Source: Muricomes intestini (lineage in GTDB: Bacteria > Bacillota > Clostridia > Lachnospirales > Lachnospiraceae). Taken from it: a stretch of 64,000 nt of DNA. The stretch's first letter is position 1. Each line of letters starts with the position of its first letter. This document shows positions 35,123 to 43,725 of the stretch, in pieces. A program made the translations under genes and the position numbers. The notes beneath the pieces were generated by a model, which was not told the DNA's origin, made no database searches, and worked only from the letters and a program-made list of their open reading frames with translations. The DNA is taken from the NCBI RefSeq assembly GCF_004346165.1, contig NZ_SLZZ01000006.1, positions 1 to 64,000 of the forward strand, given 5' to 3'.

Positions 35123-35617
35123 ATGAGCAATAAAATTAAAAGAACAGTTCTTATGCTTTGTCTTGTTTTGGCATTTGCCCTTGCAGGATGCGCCAAAGGA
35201 GATGACTCAGACCAGGCAGAGACAATAGTGCAGGAAATTGCAGCGGAAAGCAATCTGGTGATTCCTGTAAATGAACTGTCGGGGACGGTGAAGTTTTATC
35301 CCGTAACAGTGGACGGGATCGATATGGAAATACTTGCAGTAAAAGATGAGGAAGGAAACATTCGTACTGCTTTTAACACCTGCCAGGTCTGCTACAGTTC
35401 AGGGAGAGGCTACTATAAGCAGGTTGGGGATAAATTGGTTTGTCAGAACTGCGGAAATCAATTTACGGTGGAACAGGTAGAAGTCCTTTCCGGCGGCTGC
35501 AACCCGCTTCCCATTTTCTCAGAAGATAAAACCGAAACAGCGGACTCGGTTACAATCAACTATGATTTTCTAAAGGAAGCAACACAGACTTTTGAAAACT
35601 GGAAAGCAAGTTATTAG
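35123..35617 (+). CDS. DUF2318 metal-binding lipoprotein
   Basis: 164 aa from the ATG at 35123 (AAGGAGG upstream). A lipoprotein signal ends ALAGCAK. The mature part holds CQVCYSSGRGYY and LVCQNCGNQF, the paired CxxC motifs of DUF2318 (Fe-S or metal-binding), and ends GGCNPLP. DUF2318 proteins are known beside iron/copper import or export systems. Here it directly follows the HMA/SafE/cupredoxin protein and is probably extracytoplasmic metal handling. The function is not established. Confidence 0.8.
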   Translation: MSNKIKRTVLMLCLVLAFALAGCAKGDDSDQAETIVQEIAAESNLVIPVNELSGTVKFYPVTVDGIDMEILAVKDEEGNIRTAFNTCQVCYSSGRGYYKQVGDKLVCQNCGNQFTVEQVEVLSGGCNPLPIFSEDKTETADSVTINYDFLKEATQTFENWKASY

Positions 35618-35627
35618 TAAATGCAAG

Positions 35628-35656
35628 TTGACAGTAATTTTTTAAAGTGTTAGGAT
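35628..35656 (+). promoter_or_regulatory. Promoter of the guanine deaminase/xdh operon
   Basis: TTGACA and TAGGAT are exactly 17 bp apart. The predicted transcript begins ~30 bases before the 38-nt motif and the guanine riboswitch. Confidence 0.6.
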
Positions 35657-35690
35657 GTTATAAATTAAAATGTTGGTAATTATTCAGAAG

Positions 35691-35728
35691 CAAGCTCGAA
35701 AACCTAGAGTTTCCCCGCTACTTGGTTC
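35691..35728 (+). ncRNA. 38-nt structured motif, copy A
   Basis: CAAG at the 5' side pairs with CTTG (35721-35724), and inside AAAC pairs with GTTT around CCTAGA. The 38-nt stretch matches copy B at 58662-58699 at 31 of 38 positions, with the paired columns kept and invariant GAAAACCT, GTTTCCCCG and TTGGTTC blocks. It lies in the leader of guanine deaminase, just upstream of the guanine aptamer. No known family was recognised. Confidence 0.5.
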
Positions 35729-35757
35729 TGAACGGTTACAAATAAAATGAAGTAGTG

Positions 35758-35877
35758 CTTATATAGGTTCATAATCGGATGGACGTCTCTACCAACTACC
35801 GGAATAGTTGACTATAAGTATCTGCAAAGGGTAATTTCTTTGCAGTGCTTATATAACGCAAGGATGCGAGAGGGAGG
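35758..35877 (+). promoter_or_regulatory. Guanine-class purine riboswitch with switching hairpin
   Basis: Aptamer 35758-35818: P1 CTTATAT/ACTATAAG, a P2 stem (GTTC/GGAC), the conserved J2/3 GTCTCTACC, P3 AACTA/TAGTT, and J3/1 GACTATAAG whose C is the specificity base of guanine (not adenine) sensors. Downstream, TATAAGTATCTGCAAAG can pair with CTTTGCAG..CTTATA to form a hairpin that uses the 3' strand of P1, made possible by a second copy of GTGCTTATATA at ~35846. There is no T-run, so it is not an ordinary terminator; translational or ON-type control is likely. It precedes the ribosome site GGGAGG of guanine deaminase. Confidence 0.8.
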
Positions 35878-35884
35878 TTATCTG

Positions 35885-37165
35885 ATGTATGAATCTATTT
35901 CTATTTTAAAGGGAAATATTGTATATAGTAAAAGTTTGAATGAGCTGGAGATATGTGAACATGGGTATCTGGTCTGTGAAGCGGGAAAAGTGAAAGGAGT
36001 ATACCGGACACTGCCTTTTGAATATGGGGGACTTCCTATTGAGGATTATGAGAACCGCCTTATTATCCCCGGACTTGTGGATTTGCATGTACACGCGCCT
36101 CAGTATTCCTACCGGGGACTTGGAATGGATATGGAGCTTCTGGAATGGCTGGAGACAAACACATTTCCGGAGGAGGCCAAATTTAAGGATCTGGAATATG
36201 CCAAGCGCGCCCATGAGATTTTCGTGGAGAATCTGCGAAAGGGTGCCACAACGAGGGCCTGCATTTTTGCTACAGTGCACAGAAAGTCAACCCTTCTGCT
36301 GATGGATATGTTGGAGAAAGCCGGCCTTGAGACAATGGTGGGGAAGGTCAATATGGACAGAAACTGCCCGGATTATATAAGGGAGGCTTCGGCAGAAGAA
36401 TCAGCGTCAGAAACGATTGAATGGGTTAAAGATGTGCTGTATAAGAAGTATAGGCACACACGGCCGATTCTGACGCCTCGTTTTATTCCCAGTTGTACAG
36501 ATGAGCTGATGGAAAAGCTGAAGATGATTCAGATGCGCTACGAACTGCCGCTGCAGTCTCATTTATCAGAAAACCCCGGCGAGATTGCATGGGTAAAAGA
36601 CCTGTGCCCCTGGTCTGAATTTTATGGGGACGCCTATGATAAGTTTGGCTTGTTTGGAGTGGATACATCTTCGATTATGGCACACTGCGTCTATTCCGGT
36701 GAAGAAGAAATTGCCAGAATGAAAGAAAATGGTGTATTTATCGCTCATTGCCCTGAATCAAACATGAATATCTCCTCCGGTGTGGCTCCGGTCAGAACAT
36801 TTCTTGATGAAGGACTCCATGTTGGCATAGGAAGTGATGTGGCGGGGGGCTCCACGGAGAATATTTTTACAGCTATGGCTCACGCCATCCAGGCATCAAA
36901 GCTTAGGTGGCGGCTTCAGGACAATTCTCTTAAACCCTTGACGGTGGAAGAAGTATTTTATATGGCCACAAAAGGCGGCGGTGCATTTTTCGGAAAGGCA
37001 GGGAGTTTTCAGCCGGGCTATGAGGTGGATGCGGTGATTCTGGATGACAGCAGATTGAGGCATCCACAGTCTCTGGGGGTGAAAGAACGTCTTGAACGGA
37101 TGATTTATTTGTCAGATGACAGAGAGATTTTTGCAAAATATGTAAGTGGGAACAGATTGTTTTAA
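35885..37165 (+). CDS. guaD: Guanine deaminase (amidohydrolase)
   Basis: 426 aa from the ATG at 35885 (GGGAGG 7 bp upstream). It converts guanine to xanthine plus ammonia. The metal site is indicated by PGLVDLHVHAPQ (HxH, near residue 70); the later LQSHLSENPGE, MAHCVY and GSDVAGGSTEN give the remaining His/Asp ligands. Length and motifs fit bacterial GuaD. It is first in an operon with the three xanthine dehydrogenase subunits and is preceded by a guanine riboswitch, so it feeds xanthine to them. Confidence 0.9.
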   Translation: MYESISILKGNIVYSKSLNELEICEHGYLVCEAGKVKGVYRTLPFEYGGLPIEDYENRLIIPGLVDLHVHAPQYSYRGLGMDMELLEWLETNTFPEEAKFKDLEYAKRAHEIFVENLRKGATTRACIFATVHRKSTLLLMDMLEKAGLETMVGKVNMDRNCPDYIREASAEESASETIEWVKDVLYKKYRHTRPILTPRFIPSCTDELMEKLKMIQMRYELPLQSHLSENPGEIAWVKDLCPWSEFYGDAYDKFGLFGVDTSSIMAHCVYSGEEEIARMKENGVFIAHCPESNMNISSGVAPVRTFLDEGLHVGIGSDVAGGSTENIFTAMAHAIQASKLRWRLQDNSLKPLTVEEVFYMATKGGGAFFGKAGSFQPGYEVDAVILDDSRLRHPQSLGVKERLERMIYLSDDREIFAKYVSGNRLF

Positions 37166-37187
37166 AATAGGATATGGAGGCGGAGAC

Positions 37188-39485
37188 ATGAATGGAAAAG
37201 AGCATGTAGTAGGCAAAAGTGTAAAGCGTGTGGATGCTTTTGAAAAGGTAACAGGACGTGCAAAATATACAGACGATTTATGCGACAAGAGTGCTTATGT
37301 GGCAAAGATTTTGCATTCTACGATTGCCCACGGGACTGTAAAGTCCGTTGATACAAAAGAGGCGGAGAGTATTCCGGGGGTGGTAAAAGTAGTGACATGC
37401 TTTGATGTCCCCAAATATTATTTTCCTACGGCAGGGCATCCCTGGTCCACAGAACCGGCTCATCAGGATGTGGCAGACCGGCTGCTTTTGACAGACAAGG
37501 TAAGATTCTATGGTGATGATGTGGCAGCAGTAGTTGCCGAGAACGATGTTGCGGCGGCTCAGGCGCTGCGGGCAATAAATGTAGAGTATGAGGAGCTTCC
37601 CTTTGTGCTGGATGTCCAGGAGGCTATGAAAGAGGACGCTCCGCTGATTCATGAGAACTATCCCGGAAATATATTGAATCATACCACCATACGAAACGGA
37701 AACTATGAAGAGGCAAAGAAGGAACCGGGACTGATCAAGGTTGAGGGCTGGTATGACACACCCACGGTTCAGCACTGCCACATTGAAAACTTTATCTGTT
37801 ATGCTTACATGGAGCAGGGAAGGATTGTGGTTGTTTCGTCCACTCAGATTCCCCATATCTGCCGGAGGATTGTGGGGCAGGCACTTGGAATCCCCTGGGG
37901 TGATGTGAGAGTGATAAAGCCTTACATAGGAGGCGGATTTGGAAACAAACAGGATATTCTCTATGAACCTCTTTGCGCGTATTTAAGTACAGTAGTGGGG
38001 GGAAGGCTGGTGAAACTGGATAATTCCCGGGAGGAGACTTTTGCGAGCACAAGAGTGCGCCATGCGATACGGACCCACATTATATCTTATGTCCGTCCGG
38101 ACGGAAGCTTTGCAGCTCGGAAAATCGAATGTTTCTCCGACCAGGGGGCATATGCTTCCCACGGACATGGTATCGCAGCAAAGGGAATGGGAGCCTTTCC
38201 TCAATTGTACCCATGTTCAAATGTAGAGGGAGATGCCTATACAGTATTTACAAATAAGAGCGTGGCAGGGGCCATGCGGGGATACGGCATTCCTCAGGCT
38301 ATGTTTGCAGGGGAGTCCCATATAGATGATGTGGCAAAAGCATTGGGAATCTCACCTTACGAATTCCGGTGGAAATATTTGATGCCAAAGGGCTATGCAG
38401 ATGGATTCTCAAAGAATGTAAACTATTTTGATACATTTCACCAGTGTATGGAGAAGGGGAAGGCCCATATTGATTATGACCGAAAGGTAAAGGAATATGC
38501 AAATCAGACAGGGGATGTGAGAAAAGGTATCGGAGTTGCCGCATTCTGGTATAATACTGGTGTATGGCCTATTTCTCTGGAGACTTCGTCCTGCCGGATG
38601 GTGCTGAATCAGGATGGCTCTATTCAGGTACAGGTGGCGGAAACGGAAATCGGCCAGGGAGCCGACACAGTGTTTGCACAGATGGCTGCAGAGACCCTGG
38701 GCATTGCATTTGAAAAGGTGCACGTAATGACGGTACAGGATACAGATATTACACCATTTGGTACAGGCGCTTATGCCTCACGCCAGACCTACATGGCGGG
38801 ATTTTCTATAAAGCAGACGGCATCCCTTTTAAAGAGTCATATATTGGATACAGCTCAGGATTTGACAAGGCATACGAAAGAAAGTTTGGACATCATTGAC
38901 GGAAAAATCATACGAGAGGGAGACAAAGAAATTCTGATGAGCCTGGCAGATCTGGCCGAGGAAAAGCTCTACAGCCTGACAAACAATGGACATCTCACTG
39001 CAGAGAGTACATATCAGGCAAAGACAAATGCATATTCTTTCGGGTGTACCTTTGCCGAGGTGGAAGTGGATATTTTGGCGTGCCGGGCCGTACTGAAGAA
39101 AATTGTGAATGTACATGACTGCGGCAAGCTAATTAATCCCCAGCTGGCGGAGGCGCAGGTACACGGAGGCATGAGTATGGGCATCGGATATGGAATGTCA
39201 GAAAAGCTGCTCTTTGATGAGAAAACCGGGAAGCCTTTGAATGATAATCTTCTGGATTATAAGTTGTCTACTTTTATGGATCACCCGGAATTGGAGGGAG
39301 ATTTTGTGGAAAATTATGAGCCCACCAGTGCATATGGAACGAAATCATTAGGGGAGCCGCCGGTATGCTCGGTAGCTCCGGCTATCCGCAACGCGGTGCT
39401 GCAGGCGACAGGAGTGGCAATAGATGAAATTCCGCTGACACCACACGTATTATTCTGCCGGTTCAAAGAAGAAGGACTGATATAA
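37188..39485 (+). CDS. xdhA: Xanthine dehydrogenase, molybdenum-binding subunit
   Basis: 765 aa from the ATG at 37188, with GGAGGCGG upstream. It carries the aldehyde oxidase/xanthine dehydrogenase a/b hammerhead domain (KVTGRAKYTDD, residues ~15-120) and the cofactor-binding domain with GGGFGNKQD, AMRGYGIPQA, IGQGADTVFAQ and the catalytic-Glu region SLGEPPV near the C-terminus. It oxidises xanthine to urate (or hypoxanthine to xanthine) at Mo-MCD. It works with the FAD and Fe-S subunits that follow (E. coli XdhABC arrangement). Direction under anaerobic conditions could be reversed. Confidence 0.92.
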   Translation: MNGKEHVVGKSVKRVDAFEKVTGRAKYTDDLCDKSAYVAKILHSTIAHGTVKSVDTKEAESIPGVVKVVTCFDVPKYYFPTAGHPWSTEPAHQDVADRLLLTDKVRFYGDDVAAVVAENDVAAAQALRAINVEYEELPFVLDVQEAMKEDAPLIHENYPGNILNHTTIRNGNYEEAKKEPGLIKVEGWYDTPTVQHCHIENFICYAYMEQGRIVVVSSTQIPHICRRIVGQALGIPWGDVRVIKPYIGGGFGNKQDILYEPLCAYLSTVVGGRLVKLDNSREETFASTRVRHAIRTHIISYVRPDGSFAARKIECFSDQGAYASHGHGIAAKGMGAFPQLYPCSNVEGDAYTVFTNKSVAGAMRGYGIPQAMFAGESHIDDVAKALGISPYEFRWKYLMPKGYADGFSKNVNYFDTFHQCMEKGKAHIDYDRKVKEYANQTGDVRKGIGVAAFWYNTGVWPISLETSSCRMVLNQDGSIQVQVAETEIGQGADTVFAQMAAETLGIAFEKVHVMTVQDTDITPFGTGAYASRQTYMAGFSIKQTASLLKSHILDTAQDLTRHTKESLDIIDGKIIREGDKEILMSLADLAEEKLYSLTNNGHLTAESTYQAKTNAYSFGCTFAEVEVDILACRAVLKKIVNVHDCGKLINPQLAEAQVHGGMSMGIGYGMSEKLLFDEKTGKPLNDNLLDYKLSTFMDHPELEGDFVENYEPTSAYGTKSLGEPPVCSVAPAIRNAVLQATGVAIDEIPLTPHVLFCRFKEEGLI

Positions 39486-39517
39486 TCAAGGGTTTTATGA
39501 AAGGGAGGATTTAAGAC

Positions 39518-40405
39518 ATGTATGACATGAAAGCATTATATGAAGCTACGAGCGTGCCACATGCGGTACAGTTACTGCAGGAACATCCCCAGGCCCAGAT
39601 TATTGCCGGCGGAAGTGACGTTCTGATTCAGATGCGTGAAGGAAAACGTGCAGGGGTTGAACTGGTGAGCATTTATGGGCTGGAGGAACTGCGCGGGGTG
39701 ACAATGGAGGAGGACGGGACTATACGGATTGGTTCTCTGACCAGCTTTTCACATATTACAAAAGACCCAGTTATTCAGAAATATATCAATGTACTGGGCG
39801 AAGCAGTGGATATGGTAGGAGGCCCCCAGATACGAAATATCGGCACAATAGGCGGGAACACCTGTAACGGTGTGACCTCCGCAGATTCAGCTTCCACATT
39901 ATTTGCATGGGATGCTGTGATTGAGATTACAGGACCTGAAGGAATTCGTAGAATTCCGATTCAGGAGTTCTATATTAAGGCTGGAAAAGTAGATTTAAAG
40001 CCTGCTGAGATGCAGACGGGTATTTTGCTTCCCAAGAAATCTTATGAGGGATATTTCGGACATTATATCAAGTATGCCATGCGGGAGGCGATGGATATTG
40101 CAACCCTTGGATGTTCTGTAAATGTAAAGCTTTCTAAAGATAAGCGGCATCTTGAGGATGTTAGAATTGCATATGGGGTAGCGGGACCGATTCCCCTGCG
40201 CGCAGAACATGCGGAAGCAGAGGGAAGAGGGCTGGAAATAAGTGAGGCTGTCCTCGAAAGAGTGGGAAATAAGGTCTTGGAGGACATCACCCCCCGTGAC
40301 AGCTGGAGAGCAAGCAAGGCTTTCAGGGAACATATTGCAAAGGTGCTGTGCAGACGGGCATTGAAAGAAGCTATTTTACTGGCAGGAGGTGTGATCCATG
40401 AGTGA
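39518..40405 (+). CDS. xdhB: Xanthine dehydrogenase, FAD-binding subunit
   Basis: 295 aa, equal to E. coli XdhB length. It is a CO dehydrogenase-type flavoprotein: AGGSDVLIQMREG (residues ~30) and IRNIGTIGGNTCNG (~115) bind FAD. GGGAGG precedes the start. It overlaps the Fe-S subunit by 8 bp. It passes electrons between the Fe-S subunit and NAD(H). Confidence 0.92.
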   Translation: MYDMKALYEATSVPHAVQLLQEHPQAQIIAGGSDVLIQMREGKRAGVELVSIYGLEELRGVTMEEDGTIRIGSLTSFSHITKDPVIQKYINVLGEAVDMVGGPQIRNIGTIGGNTCNGVTSADSASTLFAWDAVIEITGPEGIRRIPIQEFYIKAGKVDLKPAEMQTGILLPKKSYEGYFGHYIKYAMREAMDIATLGCSVNVKLSKDKRHLEDVRIAYGVAGPIPLRAEHAEAEGRGLEISEAVLERVGNKVLEDITPRDSWRASKAFREHIAKVLCRRALKEAILLAGGVIHE

Positions 40406-40892
40406 AAAGCAGTATAAGCTGGTAAGGTGTGTCATTAACGGTGAGAAGAGAGAAGCCATGGTGGATGTCCGTGCATCACTGACAGATATGCTGAGAAATG
40501 ACTATCGGCTGACCAGCGTGAAAAAGGGCTGTGAGGTGGGAGAGTGCGGCGCCTGTAATGTGATTATTGACGGAGAATGTTATAATTCCTGTATTTACCT
40601 AGCTGTGTGGGCAGACGGAAAGGAAATACACACCCTTGAGGGGCTGCTGGGACCGGACGGAGAGCTGTCGGATATTCAACAGGCATTTATCGATGAGGCG
40701 GCGGTACAGTGCGGTTTTTGTACGCCGGGTGTAATCATGAGCGCAGTGGAGATATTGGAATCCGGTAAGGAGTATACCAGAGAAGAGCTGAGAAAGCTCC
40801 TGGCAGGTCATCTGTGCAGGTGTACCGGATACCAGAATATATTAAATGCTGTGGAAAAGACAATGTATCGGCGACTGGGAAAGGAATTATAG
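40398..40892 (+). CDS. xdhC: Xanthine dehydrogenase, [2Fe-2S] subunit
   Basis: 164 aa. The plant-type ferredoxin cluster is CEVGECGACNVIIDGEC (one cluster) and the second cluster domain has CGFCTPG and CRCTGY. GCAGGAGGTG lies before the start and the gene overlaps xdhB. This small electron-transfer subunit links the molybdenum and flavin subunits. It is the last gene of the rightward operon before convergent hairpins. Confidence 0.93.
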   Translation: MSEKQYKLVRCVINGEKREAMVDVRASLTDMLRNDYRLTSVKKGCEVGECGACNVIIDGECYNSCIYLAVWADGKEIHTLEGLLGPDGELSDIQQAFIDEAAVQCGFCTPGVIMSAVEILESGKEYTREELRKLLAGHLCRCTGYQNILNAVEKTMYRRLGKEL

Positions 40893-40894
40893 GA

Positions 40895-40942
40895 GCGGTA
40901 AACGAGACGAAACATACTTTGTGAGTTTCGCTCGTTACCCGC
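40895..40942 (+). terminator. Large hairpin after the xdh operon
   Basis: GCGGTAAACGAG..CGAAAC pairs with GTTTCGCTCGTTACCCGC, with near-perfect pairing over ~18 bp and a loop of ~9 nt. It is directly after the xdhC stop. There is no T-run, so it is probably an mRNA 3'-end stabiliser that cooperates with the next hairpin. Confidence 0.6.
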
Positions 40943-40948
40943 ACAAAT

Positions 40949-40987
40949 AAAAAGGATGAATCCTGGCTTATAGATTCATCCTTTTTG
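40949..40987. terminator. Bidirectional rho-independent terminator
   Basis: AAAAAGGATGAATC pairs with GATTCATCCTTTTT around a 10-nt loop with A/T runs on both sides. It serves the convergent xdh and purine-permease operons. Confidence 0.85.
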
Positions 40988-40998
40988 TTGTATGATAC

Positions 40999-42354
40999 TT
41001 ATGCTTGTTCATCAGATGCAGTTTCCGGCACCGTTTCTTTATCCTTCGGAAGGATAATATTCAACAATATAGCAACCAATGTAGCAACTACAACAGGTGA
41101 TTTCCCGAATATTGTGGTAAACCAATCCGGGAAAGATGCAAGGGAACCGCTTGCCTGTGTAATACCCATTCCTAATGCAACGCCGAGTCCTACGACAGAA
41201 GTGTTTCTATAAGACATCTTTTCGGTGTTAATCAGCTTCATTCCTGTCATGGCAATAGATGCAAAGACAGATACAGTTGCTCCGCCGAGGACACAGTATG
41301 GAATTGTGGTCAGCAGCGATGAAAACTTTGGAATCAGTCCGGCAACCAGCAGAATAACAGCTGCCAGGCCAAGTACACAGCGGTTTACAACCTTTGTTGT
41401 GGCAACAATACCTACGTTCTGGCTGTAAGTTGCTGTGGGAAGTCCCCCCATGAGAGCTCCCAGAATATTGCTAATTCCGTATCCAATGATACCTCCCTGC
41501 AGTTCATTGTCTGTAGGCATACGGTCAAGACCACCGCTTGTTGTAGCAGAGAAGTCTCCGATAGCCTGTACAGAGTTCACGACAAACAGCAGACCGATTG
41601 CGATACTGGAAGAAATCTCAAATTTTACCCCAAAATGTAAGGGTGCAGTAATCTGGAAAACTGATGCCTGGGCAACGGGGCTGAAGTCCACCATGCCGAA
41701 GAATAACGCAACAACATATCCACCGATAATACCAATCAGGATGGATGCCAGTTTCCAGAGCCCTTTTCCAAAATGATTAAGTGCTGTCACGATGACAAGT
41801 GTGATAATTGCAACCAGCCAGTTTTTCCATGAACCATAGTCCGGCCGCCCTGCGCCTCCTGCCATATAATTAATAGCAGTCGGATATAGAGAAAGGCCGA
41901 TGGTGAACACTACAGTTCCCGCAATCAGCGGAGGGAAAAACTTACGAATTTTTTTAATAAACAAACCAACAATGATTGCCATGCAGCCGCCTACGATCTG
42001 GGCTCCCAATATAGTGGGAATGTCGAAACCTTCGGCAATGGCCTGCATACTTGGCAGGTAAGCAAAGCTGATACCCATGATAACCGGAAGACCGGCACCG
42101 ATGCCAACTCCTTTAACTCTGATAAATGGAAAAAGCTGAAGCAGTGTAGAAAGCGCGGATACGACCAGTGCCGCCTGAATCAACTTGACACTGTCGGCCT
42201 CAGAAATTCCGGCAGTTGCTGCTACAATAATAGCAGGGGTTACAATACCAATAATCGCAGCAACAACGTGCTGGAAAGCAAGAGGAAGAGCTTCCCCCAA
42301 GGAAGGAACTCCGCTCATTTGAAATACACTAGCGTGTTTTACATCTTTTTTCAT
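40999..42354 (-). CDS. Xanthine/urate permease (NCS2 family)
   Basis: 451 aa membrane protein with ~14 helices. NCS2 landmarks: QHVVAAIIGIVTPAIIVA near the start, FFPPLIAGTVVF, the substrate motif GGLPTATYSQNVG and the ending VPETASDEQA. The NxG(T/x)TYSxN-type sequence is the purine-binding helix of xanthine and urate transporters (XanP, UacT, PbuX). It is the last gene of the leftward yge-type operon. It imports purine base, the entry step of the pathway; which one cannot be fixed from sequence alone. Confidence 0.9.
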   Translation of the reverse strand: MKKDVKHASVFQMSGVPSLGEALPLAFQHVVAAIIGIVTPAIIVAATAGISEADSVKLIQAALVVSALSTLLQLFPFIRVKGVGIGAGLPVIMGISFAYLPSMQAIAEGFDIPTILGAQIVGGCMAIIVGLFIKKIRKFFPPLIAGTVVFTIGLSLYPTAINYMAGGAGRPDYGSWKNWLVAIITLVIVTALNHFGKGLWKLASILIGIIGGYVVALFFGMVDFSPVAQASVFQITAPLHFGVKFEISSSIAIGLLFVVNSVQAIGDFSATTSGGLDRMPTDNELQGGIIGYGISNILGALMGGLPTATYSQNVGIVATTKVVNRCVLGLAAVILLVAGLIPKFSSLLTTIPYCVLGGATVSVFASIAMTGMKLINTEKMSYRNTSVVGLGVALGMGITQASGSLASFPDWFTTIFGKSPVVVATLVAILLNIILPKDKETVPETASDEQA

Positions 42355-42366
42355 GTGTGCCTCCGT

Positions 42367-43314
42367 TTAAGTCTGACTAATTCTGGTGCCTGTTTTTCCC
42401 AGAATTCCGTCTTTTGCTTTTTCAAGTAAAGTAATCAGGGCTTGACGTTCCGGTGCAGATTCAGCAAATTCTACTGCAGCCTGTACTTTAGGCAGCATGG
42501 AGCCCGGAGCAAAATGCCCTTCGGACATATATTGCTTTGCCTCTTCTATAGTGATACTATCCAGCCATTTTTCATCCGGCTTTCCATAATTAATTGCAAC
42601 TTTTTCAACTGCGGTCAGAATAATCAGGAAATCTGCATCCAACTCCTTTGCCAACAGGCTGCTTGCGAAATCTTTGTCGATAACGGCACTGGCACCTCTT
42701 AAGTGATTTCCCTGACGAACAACCGGAATTCCTCCGCCGCCGCAGGCGATTACCAGATCACCGGAGTCTACCATAGTGCGGATAGTACCGATTTCTACGA
42801 TTTCCTGTGGTTTTGGAGAAGATACTACACGGCGGTAACCGCGTCCCGCATCTTCTTTCATGATATAGTTATATTTCGCAGCCATCTCATCAGCCTGTTC
42901 TTTTGTCAGAAACTTGCCGATGGGCTTGGTAGGAGTCTTAAAGGCAGGGTCATTTTCATCCACACGCACCTGTGTAATCATAGTAGCTACAGGAATGTCT
43001 GTAATGTTTCTGTTCAGAAGCTCTTCGCGCAGGGCGTTCTGCAGGTCATAGCCAATATACGCCTGGCTCATCGCGACACAGACAGAAAGTGGTGTATTTG
43101 GCTGCTCCGGTTCTTCGTGAGTCAGCGCGATCATTGCATTATTTACCATTCCGACCTGGGGACCGTTTCCGTGAGCAACTACAACTTCACAGCCTTCTTC
43201 AATCAGATCCACGATAGCGCGGGCCGTAATTTTTACTGCAGCCATCTGCTCTGGAAGCGTATTGCCCAGGGCGTTTCCGCCCAGAGCAATGACGATTCTT
43301 TTTTTCTTTGTCAT
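42367..43314 (-). CDS. arcC: Carbamate kinase
   Basis: 315 aa from the ATG at 43314 (GGAGG upstream); an earlier in-frame ATG overlaps the RidA stop. Motifs: IALGGNALG at the N-terminus, AHGNGPQVG, GGGGIPVV and KDFASSLLA. It makes ATP from carbamoyl phosphate and ADP, releasing CO2 and ammonia. Next to the YgeW carbamoyltransferase it is the energy-conserving step of purine fermentation, playing the role it has in arginine and allantoin catabolism. Confidence 0.93.
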   Translation of the reverse strand: MTKKKRIVIALGGNALGNTLPEQMAAVKITARAIVDLIEEGCEVVVAHGNGPQVGMVNNAMIALTHEEPEQPNTPLSVCVAMSQAYIGYDLQNALREELLNRNITDIPVATMITQVRVDENDPAFKTPTKPIGKFLTKEQADEMAAKYNYIMKEDAGRGYRRVVSSPKPQEIVEIGTIRTMVDSGDLVIACGGGGIPVVRQGNHLRGASAVIDKDFASSLLAKELDADFLIILTAVEKVAINYGKPDEKWLDSITIEEAKQYMSEGHFAPGSMLPKVQAAVEFAESAPERQALITLLEKAKDGILGKTGTRISQT

Positions 43315-43315
43315 T

Positions 43316-43699
43316 TTATTTTCCTCCGACATAGGCAATAGCTTCTACTTCGCAGAGAACTCCCTTTGGCAGTCCTTTTACAGCAACGCAGGAACGTCCC
43401 GGCTTTCCGACAAAATATTTTGCGTAGACATCATTAAATGCAGCGAAATCTTCCATATCTGCAAGGAAGCAGGTTGTCTTTACAACATCTTTGAAATCAG
43501 CTCCCTGGCTCTCCAAAAGAGCAGCAACATTTTTCATAATCTGTTCTGCCTGTTCCTCGATGGTTGTTCCGACAACCTCACCGGTTTCCGGTGAAAGCGG
43601 AATTTGACCAGAGAAGAAAGCAATATCATTTGCAATGATTCCCTGGGAATAAGGACCGATAGCAGCGGGTGCATTTTTAGTATCAACATATTTCAACAT
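43316..43699 (-). CDS. ridA: RidA/YjgF imine deaminase
   Basis: 127 aa, standard length. IGPYSQGI and the RSCVAVKGLPKGVLCEVEAIA block contain the Arg that anchors the substrate carboxylate and the family signature. RidA hydrolyses 2-aminoacrylate, a reactive enamine, to pyruvate plus ammonia. Its place in the same operon as diaminopropionate ammonia-lyase, whose product is 2-aminoacrylate, explains its presence. Start has AGGAGGT upstream. Confidence 0.95.
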   Translation of the reverse strand: MLKYVDTKNAPAAIGPYSQGIIANDIAFFSGQIPLSPETGEVVGTTIEEQAEQIMKNVAALLESQGADFKDVVKTTCFLADMEDFAAFNDVYAKYFVGKPGRSCVAVKGLPKGVLCEVEAIAYVGGK

Positions 43700-43725
43700 A
43701 GTATTTACCTCCTGATACCTATTGA

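Noticed and set aside
35691-35728. Motif copies interpreted as the Mo-cofactor (moco) RNA
   Set aside because: The moco RNA is several times longer and has a different conserved core; 38 nt cannot hold it.
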